Positions 17,818 to 25,681 of a stretch of DNA of 64,000 nt are shown piece by piece. Position 1 is the stretch's first letter; the number at the start of each line of letters is the position of its first letter. The stretch comes from Bacteroidota bacterium (GTDB lineage Bacteria > Bacteroidota > Bacteroidia > Chitinophagales > BACL12). The stretch lies in NCBI GenBank assembly GCA_016706255.1, contig JADJJZ010000029.1, positions 620,001-684,000 on the forward strand. The letters are read 5' to 3'. A program made the position numbers and the translations under genes. The notes beneath the pieces were generated by a model. It saw nothing but the letters and a program-made list of their open reading frames with translations, did not search any database and was not told the DNA's origin.

Positions 17818-18285
17818 ATGGATGCATATGAACAGGCCTATCTTGAAAATAAGGCCAACGAAGACCCCAGAGAAAAACTCCTCAAAAAGGCCGAAAAAAA
17901 AATCAGAGATGCCCGCATCATTCTCATAATCATTGGCGCCTTGATGATAATTACAAGTTTGGCTTTATACTTTCTCAATAAATTTCCCGTCGGTGATACC
18001 TTATTTAATGCAATTTATGGCAGCTTGTTTTTTGTGCTTGCACTACTCGTAAAAAAATATCCAAAACCCATCACCGCAATCGGCATTGCCATGTATGCCA
18101 TTAAAATAGGTATGGCAATTTTAATGGACCCCGCTACTGCTTTTCAAGGCATATTTATTCGCATTATATTTTTTGCAGCATTAATCGCAGCCTATAAAGC
18201 AGCAGATGAAGTTGCCCGTTTGCGCAATGAATTAGGTTTATTAAATGAAAAAGAATTAATTGACCAACCAATTGACAGAATTTAA
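17818..18285 (+). CDS. Hypothetical four-helix membrane protein
   Basis: 155 residues. A charged N-terminus (~1-33) is followed by four hydrophobic segments (~34-53, 63-79, 84-100, 108-125). A charged helical tail (AADEVARLRNELG) closes it. No recognised family. It is 13 bases upstream of the DUF4349 lipoprotein gene and probably co-transcribed with it; both may act at the inner membrane. Confidence 0.75.
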   Translation: MDAYEQAYLENKANEDPREKLLKKAEKKIRDARIILIIIGALMIITSLALYFLNKFPVGDTLFNAIYGSLFFVLALLVKKYPKPITAIGIAMYAIKIGMAILMDPATAFQGIFIRIIFFAALIAAYKAADEVARLRNELGLLNEKELIDQPIDRI

Positions 18286-18298
18286 AAATTAAATTACT

Positions 18299-18994
18299 AT
18301 GAAAAATATTTTTCCAATTTTTGTTATCTTAATTATTACACTAACCGGATGTGTAACTGCAAAAGAGCCACAAGAAAGTCCGATGTGGGAAGTAAATCCC
18401 CTCAATTACTTAAATGATAAACAAACTATAAATGGATCTAGAACTATAGCTGAAGCCGACCAACCAAAAACACGACTAATTACCTATGATGCCAATATAG
18501 ATTTAACCATCAAAGAATCAACTGATTCAATTAAAACCGTATTAAATGAAATTGCAAAAAAATACGATGGTTATATGTCTAAAAGTAATAATTATTCAAC
18601 TACAATAGAAGTAAAATCAACCATGTTAGATACAGCGATTGCAGAAATTTCTGCATTAGGTGAAATTACATCTAAAAATATTATCGGCAACGATGTTACA
18701 GACCAGTATACAGACCTAGAAATACGCTTAGAAAATGCACAATCTGCCCGTAAACGTTATCTCGAATTATTAGCACAGGCAGAAAATGTTTCTGCAGCGC
18801 TGATGGTAGAAAAAGAACTGGAACGTTTGAATACACAAATTGATTTGCTAGAAGGTCAAATGCGTTCAATTACACAAAATGTGCAATACAGTTCCATCAC
18901 AGTTTATCTGAACGAAAAAGTAAAACCCGGAATATTGGGTTATATCGGCATAGGTATTTATGAAGGTGTTAAATGGTTATTTGTACGCGGTTAA
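18299..18994 (+). CDS. DUF4349 domain lipoprotein
   Basis: 231 residues. Lipoprotein signal with lipobox LTGC (Cys 18). The DUF4349 core has TRLITYDANIDLTIKESTDS, a repeated ferredoxin-like strand pattern and a long coiled coil (~140-190, ARKRYLELLAQAENVSAALMVEKELERLNTQID). A short C-terminal hydrophobic segment follows (GILGYIGIGIYEG). DUF4349 proteins are envelope proteins of unknown function. Start ATGAAAA at 18299, second gene of a two-gene unit. Confidence 0.87.
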   Translation: MKNIFPIFVILIITLTGCVTAKEPQESPMWEVNPLNYLNDKQTINGSRTIAEADQPKTRLITYDANIDLTIKESTDSIKTVLNEIAKKYDGYMSKSNNYSTTIEVKSTMLDTAIAEISALGEITSKNIIGNDVTDQYTDLEIRLENAQSARKRYLELLAQAENVSAALMVEKELERLNTQIDLLEGQMRSITQNVQYSSITVYLNEKVKPGILGYIGIGIYEGVKWLFVRG

Positions 18995-19065
18995 AACTTT
19001 ACAAAACAGCCAAAGCAATAGTATACTCCGTAGCTGGCGCTGACTTTTTTCTGTTCTTTCAAATA

Positions 19066-20100
19066 TTAACTAGCCTGTTGCTGGAAATACGCTTTTAAAT
19101 CCATTACCTGTTTATCGCTCATACGTTCAGCGGTGTAATGCGGCATATATGGTTCGTGACCGGGATAGCCATAAAACCCGTGACGCACAGCTTTAAATAA
19201 CCACCAATAATCTTTATCGAAATCGCGATTAAATTTTTTGAAAGTAAATGATGAATTATCAAAAACATTATCGCTGCAACCGTATGCTTTATGACAGTTT
19301 TGACAACTTAATTCATAAATAGCTTTTCCGCGTGCTGGATCACCCACAGGTAAATTATTTCCCTGATCATAAGGTGGTTCAACAAAAGCTGCTGGTGATT
19401 TTAATGCATATTTACTTTTTATCCAGGTTACTAATGCAGGATGTTGAGCAGCATTTGATTTTTTACTGTTGAGTTCTTCAATTTCACTTGTAGAAAAAAT
19501 ATCACTTAAACGATAGCTGTTGGCCAGATAATAAGATAAAATCGCACTTTCTTCCCATTTTTCGAGGTAACGTCCTTTAGAACATTCTTTAGCACACAAT
19601 TGAATTGATTCACGTAAATCTACTTTAGCAGCTTTTACCAAATCGCCATATTTTTTATAGTAATCATCATTATACCATGACTCACGATTGCTGATACCAT
19701 AAAAAGTGGTGCCTTGTAAAAAAGGTAGTTTATGTTCAATCGCATAATCCAATCTTGCCTCCGGATCAGAGTTCACAGATAAAACAGATTCTTCAATTAC
19801 GGTATTGTGGCAATTGGTGCACACGTAGTATAAACTGATATATTGCGATTTTCCGCCTTTAGGATCGGTTGTTCTACCCTGAAACACCAACTCTCTTCCC
19901 TTTTCAACCTCTTCCGGTGAAATCGTTTCCGGGTAATAAGAAGGTAAAACAGCACCAAGATCACGCAAAACATCGTGCACATATGCGTCAGGTTTGTAGT
20001 CGTTTTCGGGAGCAGCGTTTTTAAAATTAAGCAGGGTCAAACTAAGCAGAGATACCAGCAAAGCCGATACAATGGCTGATTTACGATTTAGGATATTCAT
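19066..20100 (-). CDS. Secreted dihaem cytochrome c
   Basis: 344 residues. An N-terminal signal/anchor (~10-26) precedes two haem-binding CxxCH motifs, CTNCH (94-98) and CQNCH (266-270). Met ligand candidates follow (EPYMPHY, MSDKQV near the C-terminus). Spacing and length fit two class I cytochrome c domains, an electron carrier or a peroxidase-/thiosulphate-oxidation-type subunit on the periplasmic side. No redox partner is adjacent, so the pathway is unknown. A perfect TAACTTTG -7 box lies 7 bases before the ATG. Confidence 0.88.
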   Translation of the reverse strand: MNILNRKSAIVSALLVSLLSLTLLNFKNAAPENDYKPDAYVHDVLRDLGAVLPSYYPETISPEEVEKGRELVFQGRTTDPKGGKSQYISLYYVCTNCHNTVIEESVLSVNSDPEARLDYAIEHKLPFLQGTTFYGISNRESWYNDDYYKKYGDLVKAAKVDLRESIQLCAKECSKGRYLEKWEESAILSYYLANSYRLSDIFSTSEIEELNSKKSNAAQHPALVTWIKSKYALKSPAAFVEPPYDQGNNLPVGDPARGKAIYELSCQNCHKAYGCSDNVFDNSSFTFKKFNRDFDKDYWWLFKAVRHGFYGYPGHEPYMPHYTAERMSDKQVMDLKAYFQQQAS

Positions 20101-20107
20101 TACACCC

Positions 20108-20115
20108 CAAAGTTA
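20108..20115 (-). promoter_or_regulatory. -7 element of cytochrome c gene
   Basis: TAACTTTG on the minus strand, 7 bases upstream of the ATG. It matches TAnnTTTG and implies a leaderless or very short leader. Confidence 0.55.
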
Positions 20116-20239
20116 CACAATCCGTACCAAGGATACTAAAGACAAATTTTTCATTTTTTCGAAAAAAATTTGGAAAATTTGTACGGGCTTTTATACATTT
20201 GTAACGCATTTACAGCAGTTCTTTTTTAGTATTGAAAAT

Positions 20240-20255
20240 TTGGTATCGGCTTAGC
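20240..20255 (+). promoter_or_regulatory. Diverged sigma-54 promoter of sRNA unit 1
   Basis: TTGGTATCGGCTTAGC keeps the invariant GG and GC dinucleotides with the required 10-base spacing of -24/-12 promoters but has lost CAC and TTT. Same distance to the conserved leader as in units 2-5, within two bases. Confidence 0.45.
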
Positions 20256-20266
20256 CGTTCTCATAT

Positions 20267-20331
20267 AAATTTTTGTGTTTTCATGGGGATAGCAGAGGAA
20301 TCGGAGTCCTTCCGTGCACTCTGCTTTTTTT
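20267..20331 (+). ncRNA. Candidate sigma-54-dependent small RNA, unit 1 (diverged)
   Basis: From the predicted start 12 bases after the -12 GC, the transcript carries the conserved leader TGTGTTTTCATGGGGATA. It then folds as GCAGAG (20292-20297) with CTCTGC (20319-20324) and an inner stem CGGA/TCCG, followed by a T-run. The inner stem differs in sequence from AACC/GGTT of units 2-4 yet still pairs, which is covariation. About 65 nt; target unknown. Confidence 0.6.
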
Positions 20332-20625
20332 ATTTATACACGCCTCAAATCCATTCCAAAATCCGCAAATCAATGTATAGACAGGCATCTACAATTGTTG
20401 CGAATTCTTTTTGTGCTAAAATGCATTCAATTTCATTTTAAGGGCTGCTTTTTTAACCTCAAAATTCCTCAAACCCTTTATCAGCAACACTTTTTGCACA
20501 TTTTACATTAAGTACACATTGCCAAATTGCAATAATTTCAACCGTATTTGCAGTTTTAAAGCAAGAATACCTGAGTAATCTGCAAACTTTTCATTCTTCA
20601 CCATGTATTTCTACATAATTTTGAA

Positions 20626-20641
20626 TTGGCACACCATTTGC
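20626..20641 (+). promoter_or_regulatory. Sigma-54 promoter of sRNA unit 2
   Basis: TTGGCACACCATTTGC: -24 TTGGCAC and -12 TTGC with the GG-N10-GC spacing of sigma-54 promoters (consensus TTGGCACG-N4-TTGC). Confidence 0.75.
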
Positions 20642-20652
20642 ATATATCTCTA

Positions 20653-20713
20653 TCGTGTGTGTTTTCATGGGGATAGCAGAGGTAACCTGAATGGTTGTCT
20701 CTGCTTTTTTTTT
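20653..20713 (+). ncRNA. Candidate sigma-54-dependent small RNA, unit 2
   Basis: The leader CGTGTGTGTTTTCATGGGG is followed by ATA and a hairpin. The hairpin is GCAGAG (20676-20681)/CTCTGC (20699-20704) with inner AACC-TGAAT-GGTT, then nine T. The leader is identical to units 3-5. About 61 nt. Confidence 0.72.
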
Positions 20714-20758
20714 GTAATTAAATTAATAAAATCCACAAATCCCTTACATTCAGGCATT

Positions 20759-20832
20759 TCCAGCCAAAACTCCGAATAACATCCCAACCATAAAACCCCA
20801 AATCCCCAAATCTTCAATCTTCAATTAAAAAA
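20759..20832. repeat. Spacer repeat, copy 1 (second copy 21770-21842)
   Basis: The TTCCAGCCAAAACTCCGAAT type spacer recurs almost unchanged at 21770-21842. It is G-poor and lies between sRNA units 2 and 3; the second copy lies between units 4 and 5. Confidence 0.7.
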
Positions 20833-20963
20833 TCCTTTGTACGCAAAGCTTCCAGCCAAAACTCAAATTAACATCACCATCACAAAATCCAAATCCCCTA
20901 ATCTTCAATCCAAAAATTTGCCCTAACACCTCGAAACTCCCATCAATCAACCCCTCACACCGA

Positions 20964-20979
20964 TTGGCACGCCATTTGC
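20964..20979 (+). promoter_or_regulatory. Sigma-54 promoter of sRNA unit 3
   Basis: TTGGCACGCCATTTGC is an exact match to the sigma-54 consensus TTGGCACG-N4-TTGC. Confidence 0.82.
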
Positions 20980-20990
20980 ATATACTCCCA

Positions 20991-21050
20991 CGTGTGTGTT
21001 TTCATGGGGATAGCAGAGTTAACCTAATTGGTTGTCTCTGCTTTTTTTTT
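20991..21050 (+). ncRNA. Candidate sigma-54-dependent small RNA, unit 3
   Basis: The leader CGTGTGTGTTTTCATGGGG is followed by ATA and a hairpin. The hairpin is GCAGAG (21013-21018)/CTCTGC (21036-21041) with inner AACC-TAATT-GGTT, then nine T. About 60 nt. It starts 12 bases after the -12 GC, the normal sigma-54 distance. Confidence 0.75.
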
Positions 21051-21204
21051 ACATTTAAATTCTACAATCCCCCAAACCCCTTAAATTCAGTGCTTTCCAG
21101 CTTAATGTGAACGTAACTACTTTAACTCAAATCCCAAATTTCCATATTTCTCAATCTTCAATTTAAAAATTTGCGCTTACACCTCGAATCTCGCGTCTAC
21201 CAAA

Positions 21205-21261
21205 GGTTCCGATAACCTGCACTTTATCTGCTTTTACTCCCTTCCGTCTCTGCTTTTTTTT
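21205..21261 (+). pseudogene. Decayed sRNA unit a
   Basis: Retains the upstream spacer (ACACCTCGAA) and the terminator end TTCCGTCTCTGCTTTTTTTT but lacks the -24/-12 promoter and the GTGTGTTTTCATGGGG leader. Duplicated at 21667-21728. Confidence 0.5.
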
Positions 21262-21426
21262 GTACTTATTTTCTTCAATTCCCCAAATCCCTTGAATTCA
21301 GTGCTTTCTAGCATAATATGAGCGTAACTACTCACAACAAATCTCAATTTCCTCAATTTCCAAATCTTCAATCCAAAAATTTGCCCTTACCCCTCGAAAC
21401 TCCCGTCAATCAACCCCTCCCACCGG

Positions 21427-21442
21427 TTGGCACGCCATTTGC
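21427..21442 (+). promoter_or_regulatory. Sigma-54 promoter of sRNA unit 4
   Basis: TTGGCACGCCATTTGC, identical to unit 3 and an exact sigma-54 consensus match. Confidence 0.82.
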
Positions 21443-21453
21443 ATATACTCCAA

Positions 21454-21513
21454 CGTGTGTGTTTTCATGGGGATAGCAGAGTTAACCTAATCGGTTGTCT
21501 CTGCTTTTTTTTT
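21454..21513 (+). ncRNA. Candidate sigma-54-dependent small RNA, unit 4
   Basis: Same leader as unit 3. The hairpin is GCAGAG (21476-21481)/CTCTGC (21499-21504) with inner AACC-TAATC-GGTT, then nine T. About 60 nt. Confidence 0.75.
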
Positions 21514-21666
21514 GCATTTAAATTCTACAATCCCCCAAACCCCTTAAATTCAGTGCTTTCCAGCTTAATGTGAGCGTAACTACTTTAACTCAAATCCCAA
21601 ATTTCCAAATTTCTCAATCTTCAATTTAAAAATTTGCGCTTACACCTCGAAACTCGCGTCTACCAA

Positions 21667-21728
21667 AGGTTCCGATAACCTGCACTTTATCTGCTTTTAC
21701 TCCCTTCCGTCTCTGCTTTTTTTTTGTA
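21667..21728 (+). pseudogene. Decayed sRNA unit b
   Basis: Duplicate of decayed unit a (21205-21261) inside the 463-bp-period repeat. Terminator end kept, promoter and leader lost. Confidence 0.5.
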
Positions 21729-21769
21729 CTTATTTTTTTAATTCCCCAAATCCCTTGAATTCATTGCTT

Positions 21770-21842
21770 TCCAGCCACAACTCCGAATAACATCCCAACC
21801 ATAAAACCCAAATCCCCAAATCTTCAATCTTCAATTAAAAAA
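21770..21842. repeat. Spacer repeat, copy 2
   Basis: Near-identical to 20759-20832, with two or three differences. Confidence 0.7.
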
Positions 21843-21969
21843 TCCCACCACCACTAACTTTCCAGCCAAAACTCCAAATACCATCCCCACCCCAAAACCC
21901 AAATTCCTCAATCTTCAATCTACAATTATAAAATCCTCTCAACTCCCCGCTATCCAACCATTCCATCGA

Positions 21970-21985
21970 CTGGCACACCATTTGC
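21970..21985 (+). promoter_or_regulatory. Sigma-54 promoter of sRNA unit 5
   Basis: CTGGCACACCATTTGC matches YTGGCAC and TTGC with GG-N10-GC spacing. Confidence 0.75.
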
Positions 21986-21996
21986 ACCTACTCCTA

Positions 21997-22054
21997 CGTG
22001 TGTGTTTTCATGGGGATAGCAGAGGGAACCTTAACGGTGATCTCTGCTTTTTTT
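21997..22054 (+). ncRNA. Candidate sigma-54-dependent small RNA, unit 5
   Basis: The leader CGTGTGTGTTTTCATGGGG is followed by ATA and a hairpin. The hairpin is GCAGAG (22019-22024)/CTCTGC (22042-22047) with inner ACC-TTAAC-GGT, then seven T. About 58 nt. The last unit before guaA, 418 bases upstream of its start. Confidence 0.72.
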
Positions 22055-22249
22055 ATGTAATAAAGTTGCTGCTTGTTCCCTTTTCCCTTTTTTCTTCCCT
22101 AATTTCCTTAAAATCAATTAGTTATATTTTAGTTTGCATGCTGCCATTTACCTGGAATAGGCTAATAATCAGGCATTGTATTAAGCTCCTCCAATACAGA
22201 ATTCAATTCAACCAATAACCCAACAGGTATTTTGTGATATCTAATATTT

Positions 22250-22425
22250 GGGGAATTTCCACAACTGGGGAATATGGTGGGGAAAGTTTGCTCAGCATGT
22301 GGGGAAAAATTCCACACTTTGTTGATTGACATTCCACAACCCAATAATTATTGATAATTGTCGCGGATATAATTTCAAAAAATGATTGCCGTTTCTTTTT
22401 CTTGCGACAAGATTTCCCACACAAT
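22250..22425. other. Cluster of TTCCACA/TGTGGAA motifs upstream of guaA
   Basis: Five DnaA-box-like words occur in 170 bases: TTTCCACAAC (22256), TGTGGGGAA (22299), ATTCCACAC (22309), ATTCCACAAC (22331) and TTTCCCACACA (22413). An AT-rich stretch (AATAATTATTGATAATTG) lies among them. None matches TTATCCACA exactly. It could be an origin-like DnaA-binding region or a regulatory region for guaA. Undecided. Confidence 0.3.
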
Positions 22426-22461
22426 CAACATAATAAGATTATCATGCTAACACCAAATTCG

Positions 22462-22469
22462 TAACTTTG
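22462..22469 (+). promoter_or_regulatory. -7 element 3 bases before guaA
   Basis: TAACTTTG, exact TAnnTTTG, 3 bases before ATG; implies a leaderless guaA mRNA from this promoter. Confidence 0.55.
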
Positions 22470-22472
22470 CGC

Positions 22473-24014
22473 ATGACTGAAAAAATTCTGATTCTTGACT
22501 TTGGATCGCAGTATACTCAATTAATTGCCCGCAGAATCAGGGAATTGAACGTTTACAGTGAAATCGTTCCCTGCACTAAAATTCCCGAAATAACCGACGA
22601 TATAAAAGGTATTATTTTATCCGGAAGTCCGTTTTCCGTTTCTCAAGCCGATAAACCTGCTTTTGAAATTGAGAAAGTATTAAACAGACGTCCGCTTTTA
22701 GGGGTTTGTTACGGCGCTCAGTTCATAGCACAACATTTTGGAGGTAATGTGCAGCCATCTTCAAAAAGAGAATACGGCCGCGCATTTTTGCACCTGTTGG
22801 ACCGTCAGAACGATTTATTTTATGGTGTAGATGATGAAAGTCAGGTGTGGATGAGCCATAGCGATACAGTTACCAGATTACCTGAAGGTTTTCATATCAC
22901 AGCAAAAACAGCGAGCATCGACGTAGCTGCCTACGCTTCAGACAATGGAACATTTGAATACCCCGTTTATTGCATTCAGTTTCATCCTGAAGTAACCCAC
23001 TCTGATCAAGGTAAAAAAATATTAGAAAATTTTGTGGTGAAAATTTGTGGTTGCAAACAATCATGGACACCGGAATCATTTGTTGAAGAAACAATCGCAT
23101 CAATAAAAAATACCGTTCAGCAAGATAAAGTTGTTTTAGGTTTATCAGGCGGTGTTGATTCCAGCGTTGCCGCAATCTTATTAAATAAAGCAATTGGCAG
23201 CAACCTCATCAGCATATTTGTAAATAATGGTTTACTGCGTAAAGGTGAATTTGATTCCGTATTGCACAGCTATAAGGATATGGGGTTAAATGTTGTGGGT
23301 GTAGATGCTGCTGAAGAGTTTATCACAGCACTTGCAAATGTTAGCGACCCTGAAAAAAAGCGAAAAATTATCGGCAAGGTATTTATCGATGTATTTGAAC
23401 GCGAATCAAAAAAACTGGAAGGTGTAAAATGGCTTGCTCAAGGCACAATTTATCCCGATGTAATTGAATCAGTTTCTGTTCACGGTCCGTCAGCAACCAT
23501 TAAATCGCATCATAACGTGGGTGGCCTACCCGAAAAATTACATTTGAAAGTAATTGAACCATTGCGTTATTTATTTAAAGATGAAGTGCGCAGAGTTGGT
23601 GATACCTTACAGTTAAAACATGAAATTTTACACCGTCATCCATTTCCGGGTCCCGGTTTGGCTATTCGGATTATCAGTGATATTACTGCTGAAAAGGTGC
23701 GCATTACCCAGGAAGCAGATGCCATTTTTATCAACCACCTCAAAAATTCCGGTTGGTATGATAAGGTTTGGCAGGCAGGTGCAATTTTATTACCGGTGCA
23801 AACAGTTGGTGTAATGGGTGATGAAAGAACATATGAAAATGTTGTTGCTTTACGTTGTGTTAATTCATCAGACGGTATGACGGCCGATTGGAGTCATTTG
23901 CCACATACATTATTGGCACAAATTTCGTCAGATATCATCAATCATGTTAAAGGCATTAACCGCGTTGTTTACGACATCAGTTCAAAACCCCCTGCAACAA
24001 TTGAGTGGGAATAA
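22473..24014 (+). CDS. guaA: GMP synthase (glutamine-hydrolysing)
   Basis: 513 residues, normal for GuaA. The N-terminal class I glutamine amidotransferase has nucleophile Cys79 (GVCYGAQ) and the His171/Glu173 pair (HPE). An ATP pyrophosphatase domain follows with PP-loop SGGVDS (225-230), then the C-terminal dimerisation domain with [12 protein letters not shown]. It converts XMP to GMP with glutamine and ATP in purine synthesis. Start ATG 22473 is preferred over a TTG two codons upstream because it follows the -7 box and opens [11 protein letters not shown]. Confidence 0.98.
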   Translation: MTEKILILDFGSQYTQLIARRIRELNVYSEIVPCTKIPEITDDIKGIILSGSPFSVSQADKPAFEIEKVLNRRPLLGVCYGAQFIAQHFGGNVQPSSKREYGRAFLHLLDRQNDLFYGVDDESQVWMSHSDTVTRLPEGFHITAKTASIDVAAYASDNGTFEYPVYCIQFHPEVTHSDQGKKILENFVVKICGCKQSWTPESFVEETIASIKNTVQQDKVVLGLSGGVDSSVAAILLNKAIGSNLISIFVNNGLLRKGEFDSVLHSYKDMGLNVVGVDAAEEFITALANVSDPEKKRKIIGKVFIDVFERESKKLEGVKWLAQGTIYPDVIESVSVHGPSATIKSHHNVGGLPEKLHLKVIEPLRYLFKDEVRRVGDTLQLKHEILHRHPFPGPGLAIRIISDITAEKVRITQEADAIFINHLKNSGWYDKVWQAGAILLPVQTVGVMGDERTYENVVALRCVNSSDGMTADWSHLPHTLLAQISSDIINHVKGINRVVYDISSKPPATIEWE

Positions 24015-24021
24015 AATAAAT

Positions 24022-25302
24022 ATGACAATTTTTATTGCGCTGATTTTGTTTTCAGCATGTACGGTAATTAATCCACCGCACAAAACACCTATTCCTCCAA
24101 CTGAAGTAAAAACAGAAACAACAACAACAACAGAAACAAAAACACCTGCAGAAAAAGAAAAAGCAAAAGACAGCATCGCAACTGCAGCCACAGGAAAATC
24201 ATGGTCAAAAAAAGAACGTTATACTATTTCTTTTGTATTACCATTTTCCACCGACGAAGTGGAATTATTAAAATTAATGGGTGAAGATAAAATAACAGGC
24301 TATCAACCACTCGCTTCACTTGAATTTTACGAAGGTGCACTATTAGCATTAGATACTTTAGATCGATTAGGATATAAATTAAACATCAACGTTTATAACA
24401 GTTTAAAAGACAGCTTAAGTTCTGCTCTATTATTACAAAAAGAAGAATTTAAAAAAACAGATTTAATAATAGGTCCAATATTTAATGACGGATTAAAAGC
24501 CGCAGCACCCATAATTAAAAAAAATGAGGTGTATTTAGTTTCACCACTCTCTCCTACTAATACATTTGCCGACAGCAATAAATTTTTTATTATGGCAAAT
24601 CCCCCAATTGATGCACAACTTGCTGCAACAATTAATTTCGCGTTAAAACAAAGTCCGACAGCAAATTTTATTGTAGTATATCGCAACGACAAACCCAATG
24701 AAGCAAAAATTGCCGCAGAATTTAAAGCAGCATTCGATGCACAAAAAGGAAAAAACATTGCCACATTAAAAGAAGTATCCAATTTTTCCGGCATTTCCGA
24801 TAATATCGGTTATGGAAATAATTATGTGTTTATTGCAGGCAACGATGAATTATATATCAACGGATTAATTCGCGATTTATCAAAAATTTCGCGCAGCAAT
24901 GATATCACATTAATCGGATTACAAAATATTTTAACCCTCGAATCCGTATCACTTGATTATTATGAAAATTTGCGTTTTCATTATGCAACAGGATATTGGG
25001 TAGATCAAAATTTACCACAGGTAAAAGAATTTAACGAAGCCTTTGAAAATCGTTATTCAACACGTCCCTCAGAATTTGCATACCGCGGTTACGACATCAT
25101 GATGTATTTCGGCACCATGCTCGCCACCTACGGCCCCGACCTTTCCGGCTCATGCGGCAAAGTAAATCCAACCTTGCGCTATTTAATGTATCCAATCGAA
25201 TTCACGCCAATAAAACAAACCGATGGAACAATTAATTTCATCGAAAACTCCAAAATCACCATTCTCAAATACGAAGGCTTCAAATTCCAAAAGGCGAATT
25301 AA
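24022..25302 (+). CDS. Periplasmic-binding-protein-like lipoprotein
   Basis: 426 residues from ATG 24022, which opens a lipoprotein signal with lipobox FSAC (Cys 13). A Thr/Lys/Glu-rich linker of ~45 residues follows. The rest (from ~70) has the type 1 periplasmic binding fold seen in amino-acid ABC substrate-binding proteins and LpoA-like proteins (YEGALLALDTLDRLGYKLN, LIIGPIFNDGL, FRYDIMMYFG-type elements). No transporter genes are adjacent, so an envelope or cell-wall role is as likely as uptake. It starts 8 bases after guaA and is probably read from the same mRNA. Confidence 0.8.
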   Translation: MTIFIALILFSACTVINPPHKTPIPPTEVKTETTTTTETKTPAEKEKAKDSIATAATGKSWSKKERYTISFVLPFSTDEVELLKLMGEDKITGYQPLASLEFYEGALLALDTLDRLGYKLNINVYNSLKDSLSSALLLQKEEFKKTDLIIGPIFNDGLKAAAPIIKKNEVYLVSPLSPTNTFADSNKFFIMANPPIDAQLAATINFALKQSPTANFIVVYRNDKPNEAKIAAEFKAAFDAQKGKNIATLKEVSNFSGISDNIGYGNNYVFIAGNDELYINGLIRDLSKISRSNDITLIGLQNILTLESVSLDYYENLRFHYATGYWVDQNLPQVKEFNEAFENRYSTRPSEFAYRGYDIMMYFGTMLATYGPDLSGSCGKVNPTLRYLMYPIEFTPIKQTDGTINFIENSKITILKYEGFKFQKAN

Positions 25303-25312
25303 AATCCAACAG

Positions 25313-25369
25313 TAAGTCCCCATTGGGTGGCGCACCCAATGCATCAGGTGCTCGCACCTGCGTGAAAAA
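25313..25369. repeat. REP element copy 1 (double hairpin)
   Basis: Two adjacent hairpins: ATTGGGTG-GCG-CACCCAAT, then CAGGTGC-TC-GCACCTG, inside a 57-base unit starting TAAGTCCCC. Repeated at 25424-25479. It lies beside a REP-associated transposase gene. Confidence 0.85.
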
Positions 25370-25423
25370 TGTAATTATTTATTGCATATGAAAAATCAAC
25401 ACTCAAAATTACCTGCCCACCGG

Positions 25424-25479
25424 TAAGTCCCCATTGGGGTCGCACCCAATGCATCAGGTGCTCGCACCTGCGTGAAAAA
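25424..25479. repeat. REP element copy 2 (double hairpin)
   Basis: Same unit as 25313-25369, with ATTGGG...CCCAAT and an identical CAGGTGCTCGCACCTG hairpin, same orientation, 111 bases apart. Confidence 0.85.
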
Positions 25480-25681
25480 ATATGCCTCTATATTCCAATT
25501 CAAAAAAAATAAAAAAAAATAAAAAAAAATCCAACTTCATTTAATTCCCCACCCCTCTAACCCCTACCCGCTTAACCCCCACCTACAGTTAAAAAAATGA
25601 TTAACCCAATTCAAATTTTATTTTTCAAAAATAAAATTATTACAATACATTAGCACCAAGTTTAATCCTTAAAACTATCAC

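Larger units (their letters stand above)
20900..21312. repeat. 413-bp direct repeat A carrying sRNA unit 3
   Basis: Nearly identical to 21363-21775 at a constant offset of 463 bases. It includes the upstream spacer, the sigma-54 promoter, the sRNA and a decayed unit. A segmental tandem duplication that expanded the array. Confidence 0.85.
21363..21775. repeat. 413-bp direct repeat B carrying sRNA unit 4
   Basis: Second copy of 20900-21312, offset 463 bases. Spacer sequence has drifted by several substitutions, whereas the promoter core, leader and outer stem inside it are unchanged. Confidence 0.85.

Noticed and set aside
20284..22035. Tiny open frames ATGGGGATAGCAGAG... inside each sRNA unit
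   Set aside because: They read MGIAEVT or MGIAELT in units 2-4, but units 1 and 5 continue in different sequence and length. The conserved bases are explained by leader and stem, and the compensating changes keep pairing rather than codons.
20101..22440. Plus-strand open frames of 60-80 codons in the gene desert
   Set aside because: They run over repeats and terminators, lack conserved composition and differ between duplicated copies.
25313..25479. Possible CRISPR array in the repeats before the transposase
   Set aside because: Only two copies, double-hairpin structure, no regular spacers and no cas genes. REP elements of the adjacent RAYT explain them.
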